Below are positions 1 to 6,867 of a stretch of 9,846 nucleotides of DNA, in pieces. A model generated the notes under the pieces. It was not told the origin of the DNA. It saw only the letters and a list, made by a program, of their open reading frames with translations, and did not search any database. Position numbers and translations under genes: made by a program. The stretch is taken from positions 1-9,846 of the forward strand of contig CANINJ010000054.1 in assembly GCA_947468985.1 (NCBI GenBank), in the 5' to 3' direction. The stretch's first letter is position 1. Each line of letters opens with the position of its first letter. Origin of the DNA: Bacteroidota bacterium. GTDB lineage: Bacteria > Bacteroidota > Bacteroidia > Flavobacteriales > Flavobacteriaceae.

Positions 1-1830
1 AAAACGCCTTTGGCAATTGCAGTCGATAATTCCAATTCGATTGTGGATTTAAAAGCCGAGGCAACTTCATTAGAAGTATATAAAAAAATCACTTCCAATG
101 CCGAAATTCAAGAGAAATTTGATTTGCAATCGTATCGTTTTGATAGCGATTTTCAAAGTTCGGAAACCTTTGATTTCAAGGGAAATCAAACCAATCTTGA
201 TGAAGTTGCGAAAAGTGTTAAAAGCATCAATAAAAACGTAACGTTTCCAACAGTTTTAATTTCTGATGGAAATCAAACTTCAGGAAATGATTTCGTCTAT
301 AGTTTTGATGTAAATAAAAAAGTGTACCCTATTGTTGTTGGTGATACAACGACTTATTTAGATTTGAAAGTAAGCCAATTGAACGTAAATAAATATGCGT
401 TTCACAAAAATAAATTCCCCGTTGAAGTCTTTTTAAACTATTCAGGAACGAAAAGTATTTCGGCAAATTTCAGTATTTCTCAAGGAAATTCAGTTTTAAA
501 TACGCAAACCGTTTCTTTTTCGCCTTCAAAAAAGTCAGCTATAGTTTCTGTTTTGCTTCCTGCGGATAAAATCGGTTTACAGGTTTTTAAAGCGGCAATT
601 ACTTCTAAAGAAAAAGAGAAAAATACGTACAACAATACTAAGAATTTTGCGGTTGAAATCATCGATCAGAAAACAGAAATCGTGATTGTTTCTTCGATTA
701 ATCATCCTGATATCGGTGCTTTGAAACGCGCAATTGAAACCAATGCGCAACGAAAAGTTACGATTGTTAAGCCTAATGAAATTAAGGATTTACAAAAATA
801 TAATATTGCTATTTTGTACCAGCCAACAGCTGATTTTAAATCATTTTTTGAAGCTAATAAAAAATCGGAAATAAATACATTTATAATTACAGGTACCAAA
901 ACAGATTTCTACTTTTTGAACCAACAACAAAGTAGTTTTGTGTTTAATATGAGTAACCAAACGGAAGATTATTTGGCTAGTTACAAAAGTGATTTCAACC
1001 TTTTTGCACTGGATGATATTGGATTTGAACAATTTCCACCCTTGCAAAATTCGTTTGGAACGGTAACCGCTTCTGCAAATGTAAATGTGTTATTATCCTC
1101 AAAAATCAGGAATATTGAAACCAATGCGCCGTTGCTTGCATTTTCCGAAAATCAAGGAAAACGAACGGCTTTTTTATTGGGGGAAAACAGTTGGAAATGG
1201 CGTTTGCAAAGCCACGTAGAAACAAAATCGTATGAGAAATATGATGTTTTCATTGATAAAACAATTCAGTTTTTAGCTTCTAATGCTTCCAAAAAATCAT
1301 TGGTTGTGAACCACGAAGGCTATTATAATTCGGGTGATGCAATTGAAATTTCGGCACAATACTTCAATAAGAACTATGAATTTGATGAAAAAGCTCGATT
1401 GAATATCACTGTTGTAAATAAAAATACGAAGGCTACAAAAACATTTGATTTATTGAAAACGACGACTTCATTTAAAGTAAATTTAGACGGATTGGTTGCG
1501 GGACAATATAATTTTGTGGTCAAAGAATTGAATTCAAATACCGTTTATAATGGGTATTTTGAGATATTAGATTTTGACATTGAAAAACAATTTGTAAACC
1601 CAGATTTGAATAAATTAACCCAATTGGCATCACAAACGAAAGGGCAAGTTATTTTTCCTAATAAAGTTGATGCGTTGATAAAATCGCTTTTGGAAAATGA
1701 GGAATATAAATCGATACAAAAGGCAATAGTTAAGAAAACGCCTCTGATTGATTGGATTTGGTTACTGATTTTAATAGCAATTTCACTAACTTCAGAATGG
1801 TTTATCAGAAAATACAATGGGATGTTGTAG
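1..1830 (+). CDS. VWA-domain membrane protein, 3' part (5' end outside window)
   Basis: The frame is open from the first base, so the gene begins upstream; 609 residues are visible. The fragment starts inside a von Willebrand factor A domain: the metal-site motif D-x-S-x-S is at residues 9-13 (DNSNS), and the usual second VWA motif, SDG, is at 88-90. A long region follows that I read as beta-sandwich and amidotransferase-like folds, as in other Bacteroidetes VWA proteins. The C-terminus has one hydrophobic segment (about 584-601) and a short basic tail (RKYNGML). Relatives carry membrane helices before the VWA domain, so the protein is probably anchored at both ends with the bulk outside the cytoplasm. 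The function is unknown; some relatives sit near Bat (aerotolerance) genes. The last 70 bp are repeated at 3751-3820, so this 3' end may not be the ancestral one. The family call is firm and the role is not. Confidence 0.85.
   Translation, partial: KTPLAIAVDNSNSIVDLKAEATSLEVYKKITSNAEIQEKFDLQSYRFDSDFQSSETFDFKGNQTNLDEVAKSVKSINKNVTFPTVLISDGNQTSGNDFVYSFDVNKKVYPIVVGDTTTYLDLKVSQLNVNKYAFHKNKFPVEVFLNYSGTKSISANFSISQGNSVLNTQTVSFSPSKKSAIVSVLLPADKIGLQVFKAAITSKEKEKNTYNNTKNFAVEIIDQKTEIVIVSSINHPDIGALKRAIETNAQRKVTIVKPNEIKDLQKYNIAILYQPTADFKSFFEANKKSEINTFIITGTKTDFYFLNQQQSSFVFNMSNQTEDYLASYKSDFNLFALDDIGFEQFPPLQNSFGTVTASANVNVLLSSKIRNIETNAPLLAFSENQGKRTAFLLGENSWKWRLQSHVETKSYEKYDVFIDKTIQFLASNASKKSLVVNHEGYYNSGDAIEISAQYFNKNYEFDEKARLNITVVNKNTKATKTFDLLKTTTSFKVNLDGLVAGQYNFVVKELNSNTVYNGYFEILDFDIEKQFVNPDLNKLTQLASQTKGQVIFPNKVDALIKSLLENEEYKSIQKAIVKKTPLIDWIWLLILIAISLTSEWFIRKYNGML
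1761..1830 (+). repeat. Direct repeat copy A: live 3' end of the VWA gene
   Basis: This stretch encodes the last 22 residues of the VWA protein plus its stop. It matches 3751-3820 at 61 of 70 positions without gaps. The two copies are 1990 bp apart and flank the membrane protein/SDR/MerR cassette. Upstream of the repeat the match falls to 12 of 30 bases, so the boundary is sharp. Most differences fall at silent codon positions (Leu, Ile); the clear changes are Thr to Ala and Gly to Trp. Confidence 0.85.
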
Positions 1831-1893
1831 ATAATCTCAATAACTCGCTTTTTCTTTTTAGATATTTACGTAACGTGAGTAATTCAAATAGTA

Positions 1894-2379
1894 TTAGAGA
1901 TTTTGTAAATATTTTAAATACGATAGCCCTCTTTTTTCCGCAAAAAAATCGAGTAAAAGTAAAAGCAAACATTGCACAAAAAGTCCCATTCCTAAACCTT
2001 TCCAAAAGGTGTAATCATTAAAAGAAAACATTAATACGATTCCAATAGCAATCATAACTATTTCAAAATAGCGATAATAAATAAAATTTTTCACAACAAT
2101 TTTCATTCTTGGTATTTCTTCTAATTGAATTTTTTGAGGTTCATTATTCAGCATGTTTTCAACTTTTAGTTTGTCTTTTGGGCTTCTATAATAAATAGTA
2201 CTTCCAATTACCATTTGGATTACTGAAAAAAATAGTAAAGGAATAGCCAATCCATTCCAAAAATTATCTTTTAAAATAGCATAACAATAAATTGAGAATA
2301 GCATAAAGAATAATCCAAAAGCCATAAACAGTAGGCTTTCAGATTTTTCGGCATTAAAATATTTTTGTATTTGTATCAT
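1894..2379 (-). CDS. Four-helix membrane protein, unknown function
   Basis: This is a 161-residue protein that I do not recognise. It has four predicted membrane helices at about 15-36, 42-63, 103-121 and 125-146, with a charged linker (about 65-98) between the two pairs. The two halves look like an ancient duplication: each has a helix, a short polar turn containing F-W-x-G-L (40-44 and 125-129), and a second helix. The C-terminus is basic (AEKRG). There is no signal peptide or catalytic motif. The gene starts 16 bases after the SDR stop on the same strand, so the two are probably one transcript, and its product may be a membrane partner of the SDR or a separate target of the adjacent MerR regulator. 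The gene lies inside the repeat-bounded cassette and ends 63 bp from the VWA stop. It is a real gene by length, start and composition. Confidence 0.8.
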   Translation of the reverse strand: MIQIQKYFNAEKSESLLFMAFGLFFMLFSIYCYAILKDNFWNGLAIPLLFFSVIQMVIGSTIYYRSPKDKLKVENMLNNEPQKIQLEEIPRMKIVVKNFIYYRYFEIVMIAIGIVLMFSFNDYTFWKGLGMGLFVQCLLLLLLDFFAEKRGLSYLKYLQNL

Positions 2380-2395
2380 TTGTTTTAATTAAGAA

Positions 2396-3217
2396 TTATT
2401 TCAATTGACTCATTATGACTTTGTCAAAAAATGCATCTCCTAAATAAGTACGCATCCAGACCATTGGTTTTGCCCATTTACCAACACGGTATCTTGTTTT
2501 TGGTTGCTTTGTATTAATTATTTTGGAAATAGTTTTGGAAATCACTGACGATGGTGAAGAACTATTGTTTTTACCATAAGAATCTTGCATTGTTTTTGCC
2601 ATTGAGTGCGCTAATTTGGCATAAACTCCCTTTCCAGAATGGTCAAGAATTGGTTGATGCAAAACATCACCAAACTCTGTTGCAATTGCCCCTGGTTCTA
2701 AAATCACAACTTTAATATTAAAACCTTTAAGCTCTAATCGAAGACAATCACTCCATCCTTCTAATGCGTGTTTTGTAGCGTGATACCAAGCACCAAGTGG
2801 CGTGTACATTTTTCCACCCATTGATGAAGTGTTAATTATTAAGCCCTGACCTGCTTTTCGCATATATGGCAAAACTTCTTGTGTTATGCGAGCTAATCCA
2901 AAAAGATTTACTTCAAATTGTCTTCGAGCTTCTTCAATTTTAATATCTTCAATTGCGCCGTACAAACCATAGCCAGCATTATTCCAAAGCACATCAATTT
3001 TACCTTGTTCTTTAATAATTTGAGCCACTCCGTTAATTATTTGTTGTTCACTGCTAACATCCAAAGCAATAGCAAATCCTCCATCATTTACAATGTCTTG
3101 CATTTGTTCGACACGTCTTGCAGCTCCATATACAATATGCCCTTCTTTAAGTAGCTGAATTGCAGTTTCTTTACCCATCCCACTACTTGCACCTGTAATT
3201 AATATTACTTTTTTCAT
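2396..3217 (-). CDS. Short-chain dehydrogenase/reductase (SDR)
   Basis: This is a full-length classical SDR of 273 residues. The Rossmann cofactor motif TGxxxGxG is at 8-15 (TGASSGMG), and the acidic adenine-contact residue follows at D53. NNAG is at 79-82, a catalytic-type Asn at 104, and the Ser-Tyr-Lys triad is S132, Y145, K149 (YHATK). The PG motif that follows is at 175-176. Arginines 34-35 after the second strand suggest a preference for NADP(H). The last 60 or so residues resemble those of SDRs annotated only as oxidoreductases, so the substrate cannot be named. The start at 3217 is supported by a well-placed promoter 21 bp upstream. The gene is divergent from a MerR regulator, its likely controller, and is followed 16 bases later by a membrane-protein gene. 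Confidence 0.93.
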   Translation of the reverse strand: MKKVILITGASSGMGKETAIQLLKEGHIVYGAARRVEQMQDIVNDGGFAIALDVSSEQQIINGVAQIIKEQGKIDVLWNNAGYGLYGAIEDIKIEEARRQFEVNLFGLARITQEVLPYMRKAGQGLIINTSSMGGKMYTPLGAWYHATKHALEGWSDCLRLELKGFNIKVVILEPGAIATEFGDVLHQPILDHSGKGVYAKLAHSMAKTMQDSYGKNNSSSPSSVISKTISKIINTKQPKTRYRVGKWAKPMVWMRTYLGDAFFDKVIMSQLK

Positions 3218-3237
3218 TTGATATTTTTATATTTCTG

Positions 3238-3268
3238 CAAACCTAAAGTATTAATTCAAAACCCACAA
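3238..3268 (-). promoter_or_regulatory. Predicted promoter of the SDR/membrane-protein operon
   Basis: Read on the minus strand there is TTG at 3268-3266, a 20-bp spacer, then TAGGTTTG at 3245-3238. This fits the Bacteroidetes housekeeping consensus TTTG-N19-21-TAnnTTTG. Transcription would start near 3231, about 14 bases before the SDR ATG. Confidence 0.7.
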
Positions 3269-3274
3269 CGTTAG

Positions 3275-3289
3275 AGTATGGTCTATACT
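3275..3289. promoter_or_regulatory. Dyad between the divergent promoters, candidate MerR operator
   Basis: The perfect 5-bp arms AGTAT and ATACT flank a 5-base centre (GGTCT). The site lies between the two -33 boxes. A further AAGTAT at 3246-3251 falls inside the SDR promoter spacer and pairs as an inverted copy with ATACTT at 3285-3290. Dyads of this kind fit a MerR dimer, but known MerR operators usually sit between the -35 and -10 boxes, so the assignment is tentative. Confidence 0.45.
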
Positions 3290-3319
3290 TGTTATTTTTT
3301 AATAATTAATTTATCTTTG
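3289..3319 (+). promoter_or_regulatory. Predicted promoter of the merR-family gene
   Basis: TTG at 3289-3291, a 20-bp spacer and TATCTTTG at 3312-3319 match the Bacteroidetes consensus. The ATG follows 17 bases later. The spacer contains an AT-only palindrome (TTAAT-A-ATTAA, 3299-3309) that could serve autoregulation or be chance in such AT-rich DNA. The -33 box touches the dyad at 3275-3289. Confidence 0.7.
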
Positions 3320-3336
3320 TCAAAAAAACATCTGAA

Positions 3337-3699
3337 ATGCTAATTAATGAACTATCAAAACGAACTGGAATTAGTGCTCACACGATACGATTTTATGAAA
3401 AATCGGGTTTGATAAAAGGGAAGCGAGATGAAAATGTAAAGTCGAATAATTATTTTCATTACGATGAAGAAACAGTAGAAAAATTAGATTTAATTAGAGA
3501 TGCAAAAGCAATTGGTTTTACAATAAGTGAAATTGCACAATTAATTGATGCTTGGTATAATAACAAAATTTCAAAAGATGAAAAGTTAGTTTTTCTTGAT
3601 GAAAAATTGATTTCACTTGATAAAAAAATTAAAGATTTAAAAGGAATGAAGAAGCTAATTAGTCAGTTTAAAATAGATGTTTTGAATGATGAATGTTAG
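3337..3699 (+). CDS. MerR-family transcriptional regulator
   Basis: This 120-residue protein has a winged helix-turn-helix of MerR type at about 1-70. It opens with the family hallmark: INELSKRTGIS, then HTIRFYEKSGLI at 15-26, and has the second-helix signature AIGFTISEI further on. A charged region at about 75-110 would form the antiparallel dimer coiled coil. There is almost no effector domain after it, and the only cysteine is the last residue (C120), so metal or thiol sensing of the MerR/SoxR kind is not supported. The gene is divergent from the SDR, with paired promoters and a dyad between them, so it most likely controls the SDR operon and itself. The inducer is unknown. It is among the more AT-rich genes by eye. 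Confidence 0.92.
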   Translation: MLINELSKRTGISAHTIRFYEKSGLIKGKRDENVKSNNYFHYDEETVEKLDLIRDAKAIGFTISEIAQLIDAWYNNKISKDEKLVFLDEKLISLDKKIKDLKGMKKLISQFKIDVLNDEC

Positions 3700-3712
3700 T
3701 TTGTTTTCATTA

Positions 3713-3730
3713 GTTTTTATATCTAAAAAC
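3713..3730 (+). terminator. Weak AT-rich hairpin after the merR-family gene
   Basis: GTTTTTA (3713-3719) and TAAAAAC (3724-3730) form a perfect 7-bp stem with a TATC loop, 13 bases after the MerR stop. The stem has one GC pair and no T-run follows, so termination would be weak at best. It also lies just before repeat copy B. Confidence 0.3.
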
Positions 3731-3750
3731 CAAATTATCAATACTTTATA

Positions 3751-3820
3751 TTTGCTGATTTTAATTGCAATTTCATTGGCATCAGAATGGTTTATTAGAA
3801 AATACAATTGGATGTTGTAG
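3751..3820 (+). repeat. Direct repeat copy B: orphan VWA tail
   Basis: This is the partner of 1761-1830. The two copies bound a 1990-bp unit. Most base differences are silent, which implies that both copies evolved under protein-level selection in separate genomes or for some time as functional tails, rather than arising from a very recent exact duplication. Confidence 0.85.
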
Positions 3821-3821
3821 C

Positions 3822-4553
3822 TTAATGATGCGTTCTTTTTCGATTTATGGTATGAAATTGAAATCGGAGATAATCATATAAAAGTGCTATCAATAAGAAA
3901 AAGGAAGCTACAAATAAAGTATGAAAAGCAATTGATTTGTAAATATATCCCCCAGAAAAACATCCAATAAAGAAAAACGCGATAATTGATAATCGCAAGT
4001 AAATATTGGTTTTAAGTTTTTTAACTTCTTCGGGTTTTTTATAAAAGAATAACTGAGACAATTCAATTCCTAAATCGGTGAAAAGCCCAGTTAAATGTGT
4101 AGTTCTAACCGTTGATTGCGAAATTTTTGTCACCAATGAATTTTGAATTCCCATTGCAAAAAGCATTAAAAAAGCAATTAATTTTCCGTCTAAATTGGAA
4201 ATGTCCGATTGGTTTCCTAAAATTCCAACACCAACTAAAACAATTATTTCTAAAGAAATTGGGATTACGTGAGACAATTCTGGTTTTTTTCTTGATACCA
4301 ATTCGGCTAAGAAATTGGAAGTAAAAGAACCCAATAAAAAGAAGATAATAAACAGTAAAAAGGTAATTGCAGCAGTGAAATCCCTTTTCATAAATTCTTC
4401 AGCAAAAAAAGCAAAATGCCCGGTTACATTTGTAGTTAATGTTTTAAGCGCTAAAACACCTGTAATATTTACTATTCCCGCTACGAAAGACAATAAAGTT
4501 GCCAAGCGTAAATTATGAATGAAAGTCCTATTTTTTCCTTGATGCCGGAACAT
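3822..4553 (-). CDS. DUF1275 (YoaK-type) membrane protein
   Basis: This 243-residue integral membrane protein has six predicted helices at about 17-36, 61-82, 96-113, 124-141, 186-205 and 209-229, the usual size and layout for DUF1275. Family signatures are visible: the TGN/TGH-type motif TNVTGH at 41-46, MGIQNS at 134-139 and TVRTTHLTG at 148-156 followed by TDLG. No biochemical function is established for the family. The tail is basic and His-rich (NRKRTHH). The gene starts 59 bp after the sulfatase stop on the same strand; I see no convincing promoter in the gap, so read-through is likely. It is convergent with the orphan VWA tail, only one base away, so the ancestral order was probably VWA then DUF1275, tail to tail. 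Confidence 0.9.
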   Translation of the reverse strand: MFRHQGKNRTFIHNLRLATLLSFVAGIVNITGVLALKTLTTNVTGHFAFFAEEFMKRDFTAAITFLLFIIFFLLGSFTSNFLAELVSRKKPELSHVIPISLEIIVLVGVGILGNQSDISNLDGKLIAFLMLFAMGIQNSLVTKISQSTVRTTHLTGLFTDLGIELSQLFFYKKPEEVKKLKTNIYLRLSIIAFFFIGCFSGGYIYKSIAFHTLFVASFFLLIALLYDYLRFQFHTINRKRTHH

Positions 4554-4612
4554 AATTCTGATTTGAATATAAATTTACGACAAAAAGAAGGCTATTGTTT
4601 TAGAAACAGAAC

Positions 4613-6706
4613 TTATTTTTGATACTTTTTTTTCTTTAAAATATCAGAAGCCGTTTGATAATAAGAAATCGTTTCGTTTTCTAAATCCAAACGCGGTTTT
4701 GCAATATGTTTCTGTTCGTATAACAATTGGAACTCACTTGCTACTTTTGGATTTGGAATCAAAGTCAATTGCAATTGTTTTACCTGTTGTTTAGGGGAAA
4801 TAATCGTTAAAATATTGTCTTTAATTAATCCTAGATTTTGATAAGTTGCAATTAAAGCTCTTGGTTTATAATCGGATTTCAGGACATCTTGACCAAAGAA
4901 TTTACTTTGATAATTAAAGTTTAACAAGCCGAAAACTGTTGGCATCACATCAATTTGTGACATCAAATTTGAGTAGTGTTTTGGTGCAATAAAACCAGGG
5001 CTGTAAACCATTGCAGGGATACGGTATTTGTCAATTGGCAATTCCGTTTTTCCAGAACTTGAAGCACAATGATCGGCAAGAATTACGAAAACAGTATTGG
5101 CAAACCAAGGTTGTTTTTTCGCTTTATTGAAAAATTCTTTCATTGCAAAATCAGTATATTTTACGCCACCTTCACGAGATTTCGCATCGCCAGGAATATC
5201 AATTCTATCATTTGGATACGTAAATGGTCGGTGGTTACTAACCGTCATTATATGATTGAAAAACGGCTTATTTTCTTTGAATTCAGAATTCATTTCCGTG
5301 ATTGCCTTGTTGTACATATCTTCATCGCAAACTCCCCAGATATTTTGGAAAGTCACTTCGTTAGGTTTGAACGTTTTTTTATCGATAATTTCATACCCAT
5401 TTCCAACAAAGAAATCTTGCATATTGTCAAAATAGGCATCACCACCATAAAGATATTTTACGTTGTAGCCTTTTTGCTTGAAAACGCTTCCAGTTGAAAA
5501 TTTGTCTTTATTATCAACTCGTTTTACAACACTTTCGCCGGCAGTTGGTGGCAAACATAAAGTCACCGCTTCAAGCCCGCGAACCGTTCTATTTCCAACA
5601 GCATAAAGATTAGAAAATACCAAACTTTTTGTTGCCAAACTATCTAAAAATGGCGTGATATTCTGTTCGTTTCCATACATTTTAAGGAATTCGGCACTGT
5701 AACTTTCTATGGTAATTAGCACTACATTTTTATGATTTTCTGCGGCAGCACTTTTAATATTTCTTAAGGTTGTTCCGCTAATACTTCCAGTTATTTGGGC
5801 ATTTAACAAATCATAAGCTTCTTTTTCAGGCAGCGTTTTATAGAATTTAAAATAATCCAATTCACTGTTCATAAAGGCTTGGTAGAATTTATAAATTCCA
5901 TTAGCTTCTAATTCATTGGCAAAAATATTATCTGAATTTTCTTTGGTTGAAAGAAAAGGAATTACAAAAAGTGACATTCCAAATAAAAGAAAATACATAC
6001 CTGAAATTTTAATTTTTTCTGCTATTGTAGGAATGTTTTCAATGTAATTTTTCGATTTTTTTACAATGAAATATGTAACCAATCCCGCAACAATAAATAA
6101 GGTCGAAAATAATGGAATAACTGGGTAAGATTGCATAATATTTCCAATTACTTCATTGGTATAAACCAAATAATCTACGGCTATGAAATTATATTTAACA
6201 CCAAATTCGTTCCAAAAGAAAAATTCGCTAATTGCATTTTGAAGCAGAATTACCACAAATAAGAAGATTACAAAGCTAAAAAGCCAGTATCGAATGGTGT
6301 CTCGGTATTTAGGCAGGAATAATAATAACCCAAATAATGTTGTTTTAATTGCAATGAAAGTAAAGCCAATTTCGGGTAAAACGCCACCGTATTCATTCAG
6401 AATAGTATTGAAAAACTTGACATATATCAATAGTGAAACTAATAATCCGAAAATGATGTAGCCATACGGTTTTAGATATTTCGAATTGGAAATGAATATT
6501 AAATACAACCATAAAAAGGCACTTGCGAATACAAATACAAAAAAATCTGATAGTAATCCTAAGACAAAAATCTTGATAGTATCAATGAATACGAATGAAG
6601 TTTGAGTTATTGGATGGAAAAGTAGAATGATTCTTAAAATGAAACTAACAATGATATAGAATAATGCAAGAGTATAAAACGGAGATGTTTTTCTTAAAAA
6701 TGTCAT
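4613..6706 (-). CDS. LTA-synthase-like membrane sulfatase/phosphotransferase
   Basis: This 697-residue protein has an N-terminal membrane part of about six or seven helices (roughly residues 10-252) and an outward-facing alkaline-phosphatase-fold domain (about 325-615). The catalytic residues of LtaS-type enzymes are present: metal ligand E334 in ITIES, nucleophile T374 in NRTVRG, H492 in SNHRPF, and D545-H546 in LADH. In Firmicutes such enzymes move glycerol-phosphate from phosphatidylglycerol onto lipoteichoic acid. A Gram-negative Bacteroidetes lacks that polymer, so the likely role is transfer of phosphoglycerol or a similar group to another envelope glycan or lipid; this is inference. 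The size fits the family. The gene is followed by DUF1275 and divergent from the Rieske gene. The C-terminal tail is Lys-rich. Confidence 0.92.
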   Translation of the reverse strand: MTFLRKTSPFYTLALFYIIVSFILRIILLFHPITQTSFVFIDTIKIFVLGLLSDFFVFVFASAFLWLYLIFISNSKYLKPYGYIIFGLLVSLLIYVKFFNTILNEYGGVLPEIGFTFIAIKTTLFGLLLFLPKYRDTIRYWLFSFVIFLFVVILLQNAISEFFFWNEFGVKYNFIAVDYLVYTNEVIGNIMQSYPVIPLFSTLFIVAGLVTYFIVKKSKNYIENIPTIAEKIKISGMYFLLFGMSLFVIPFLSTKENSDNIFANELEANGIYKFYQAFMNSELDYFKFYKTLPEKEAYDLLNAQITGSISGTTLRNIKSAAAENHKNVVLITIESYSAEFLKMYGNEQNITPFLDSLATKSLVFSNLYAVGNRTVRGLEAVTLCLPPTAGESVVKRVDNKDKFSTGSVFKQKGYNVKYLYGGDAYFDNMQDFFVGNGYEIIDKKTFKPNEVTFQNIWGVCDEDMYNKAITEMNSEFKENKPFFNHIMTVSNHRPFTYPNDRIDIPGDAKSREGGVKYTDFAMKEFFNKAKKQPWFANTVFVILADHCASSSGKTELPIDKYRIPAMVYSPGFIAPKHYSNLMSQIDVMPTVFGLLNFNYQSKFFGQDVLKSDYKPRALIATYQNLGLIKDNILTIISPKQQVKQLQLTLIPNPKVASEFQLLYEQKHIAKPRLDLENETISYYQTASDILKKKKYQK

Positions 6707-6720
6707 ATAAATAATTTTTA

Positions 6721-6728
6721 CAAAAATA
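6721..6728 (-). promoter_or_regulatory. Possible -7 box for the sulfatase gene
   Basis: The minus strand reads TATTTTTG, matching TAnnTTTG, 15 bases before the sulfatase ATG. No clear TTG lies 19-21 bp upstream, and the leader would be very short, so this is tentative. Confidence 0.3.
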
Positions 6729-6823
6729 AGGATTTGGTACTATAAACATCATAAATTTGTTTAAAATTCTTAATTTCCGCTTAAGAGTGATTTTGAAATA
6801 TACCAATAAAAACAAATTAGAGT

Positions 6824-6831
6824 TAAGTTTG
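6824..6831 (+). promoter_or_regulatory. Possible -7 box for the Rieske gene
   Basis: TAAGTTTG matches TAnnTTTG and lies 36 bases before the Rieske ATG. A TTTTG at 6791-6795 is too far upstream (28-bp gap) to be a normal -33 element. A second match, TAAATTTG at 6752-6759, has TTTG only 15 bp before it. Confidence 0.3.
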
Positions 6832-6867
6832 AAGAGAAGATGATTTAAATTTTAATAAATAACAAAT

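Larger units (their letters stand above)
3689..3820 (+). pseudogene. Tail fragment of a VWA gene (repeat copy B)
   Basis: Bases 3751-3820 repeat the last 70 bp of the VWA gene at 1761-1830 (61 of 70 identical) in the same frame with the same stop; the peptide reads LLILIAISLASEWFIRKYNW then ML. The frame stays open upstream to an ATG at 3689 that overlaps the end of the MerR gene, giving a possible 43-residue membrane peptide. Before 3751, similarity to the VWA protein is only chemical (for example I-N-T-L-Y against I-D-W-I-W), so I treat the upstream part as new or decayed sequence. The fragment ends one base before the convergent DUF1275 stop, which suggests it is the original VWA 3' end left behind by an insertion. 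Translation as a small protein cannot be excluded. Confidence 0.75.

Noticed and set aside
1866..1873. The palindrome TTACGTAA between the VWA gene and the membrane-protein gene
   Set aside because: It is a short AT-rich palindrome with no loop, partner site or T-run; it is probably chance and not a terminator.
1752..2021. An 89-codon plus-strand frame running out of the VWA gene
   Set aside because: It overlaps the VWA tail in another frame and then runs antisense through the membrane-protein gene; the composition looks like a shadow.
5069..5497. A 142-codon open frame on the plus strand
   Set aside because: It lies wholly antisense to the catalytic domain of the sulfatase, resembles no family, and has no promoter or plausible start context.
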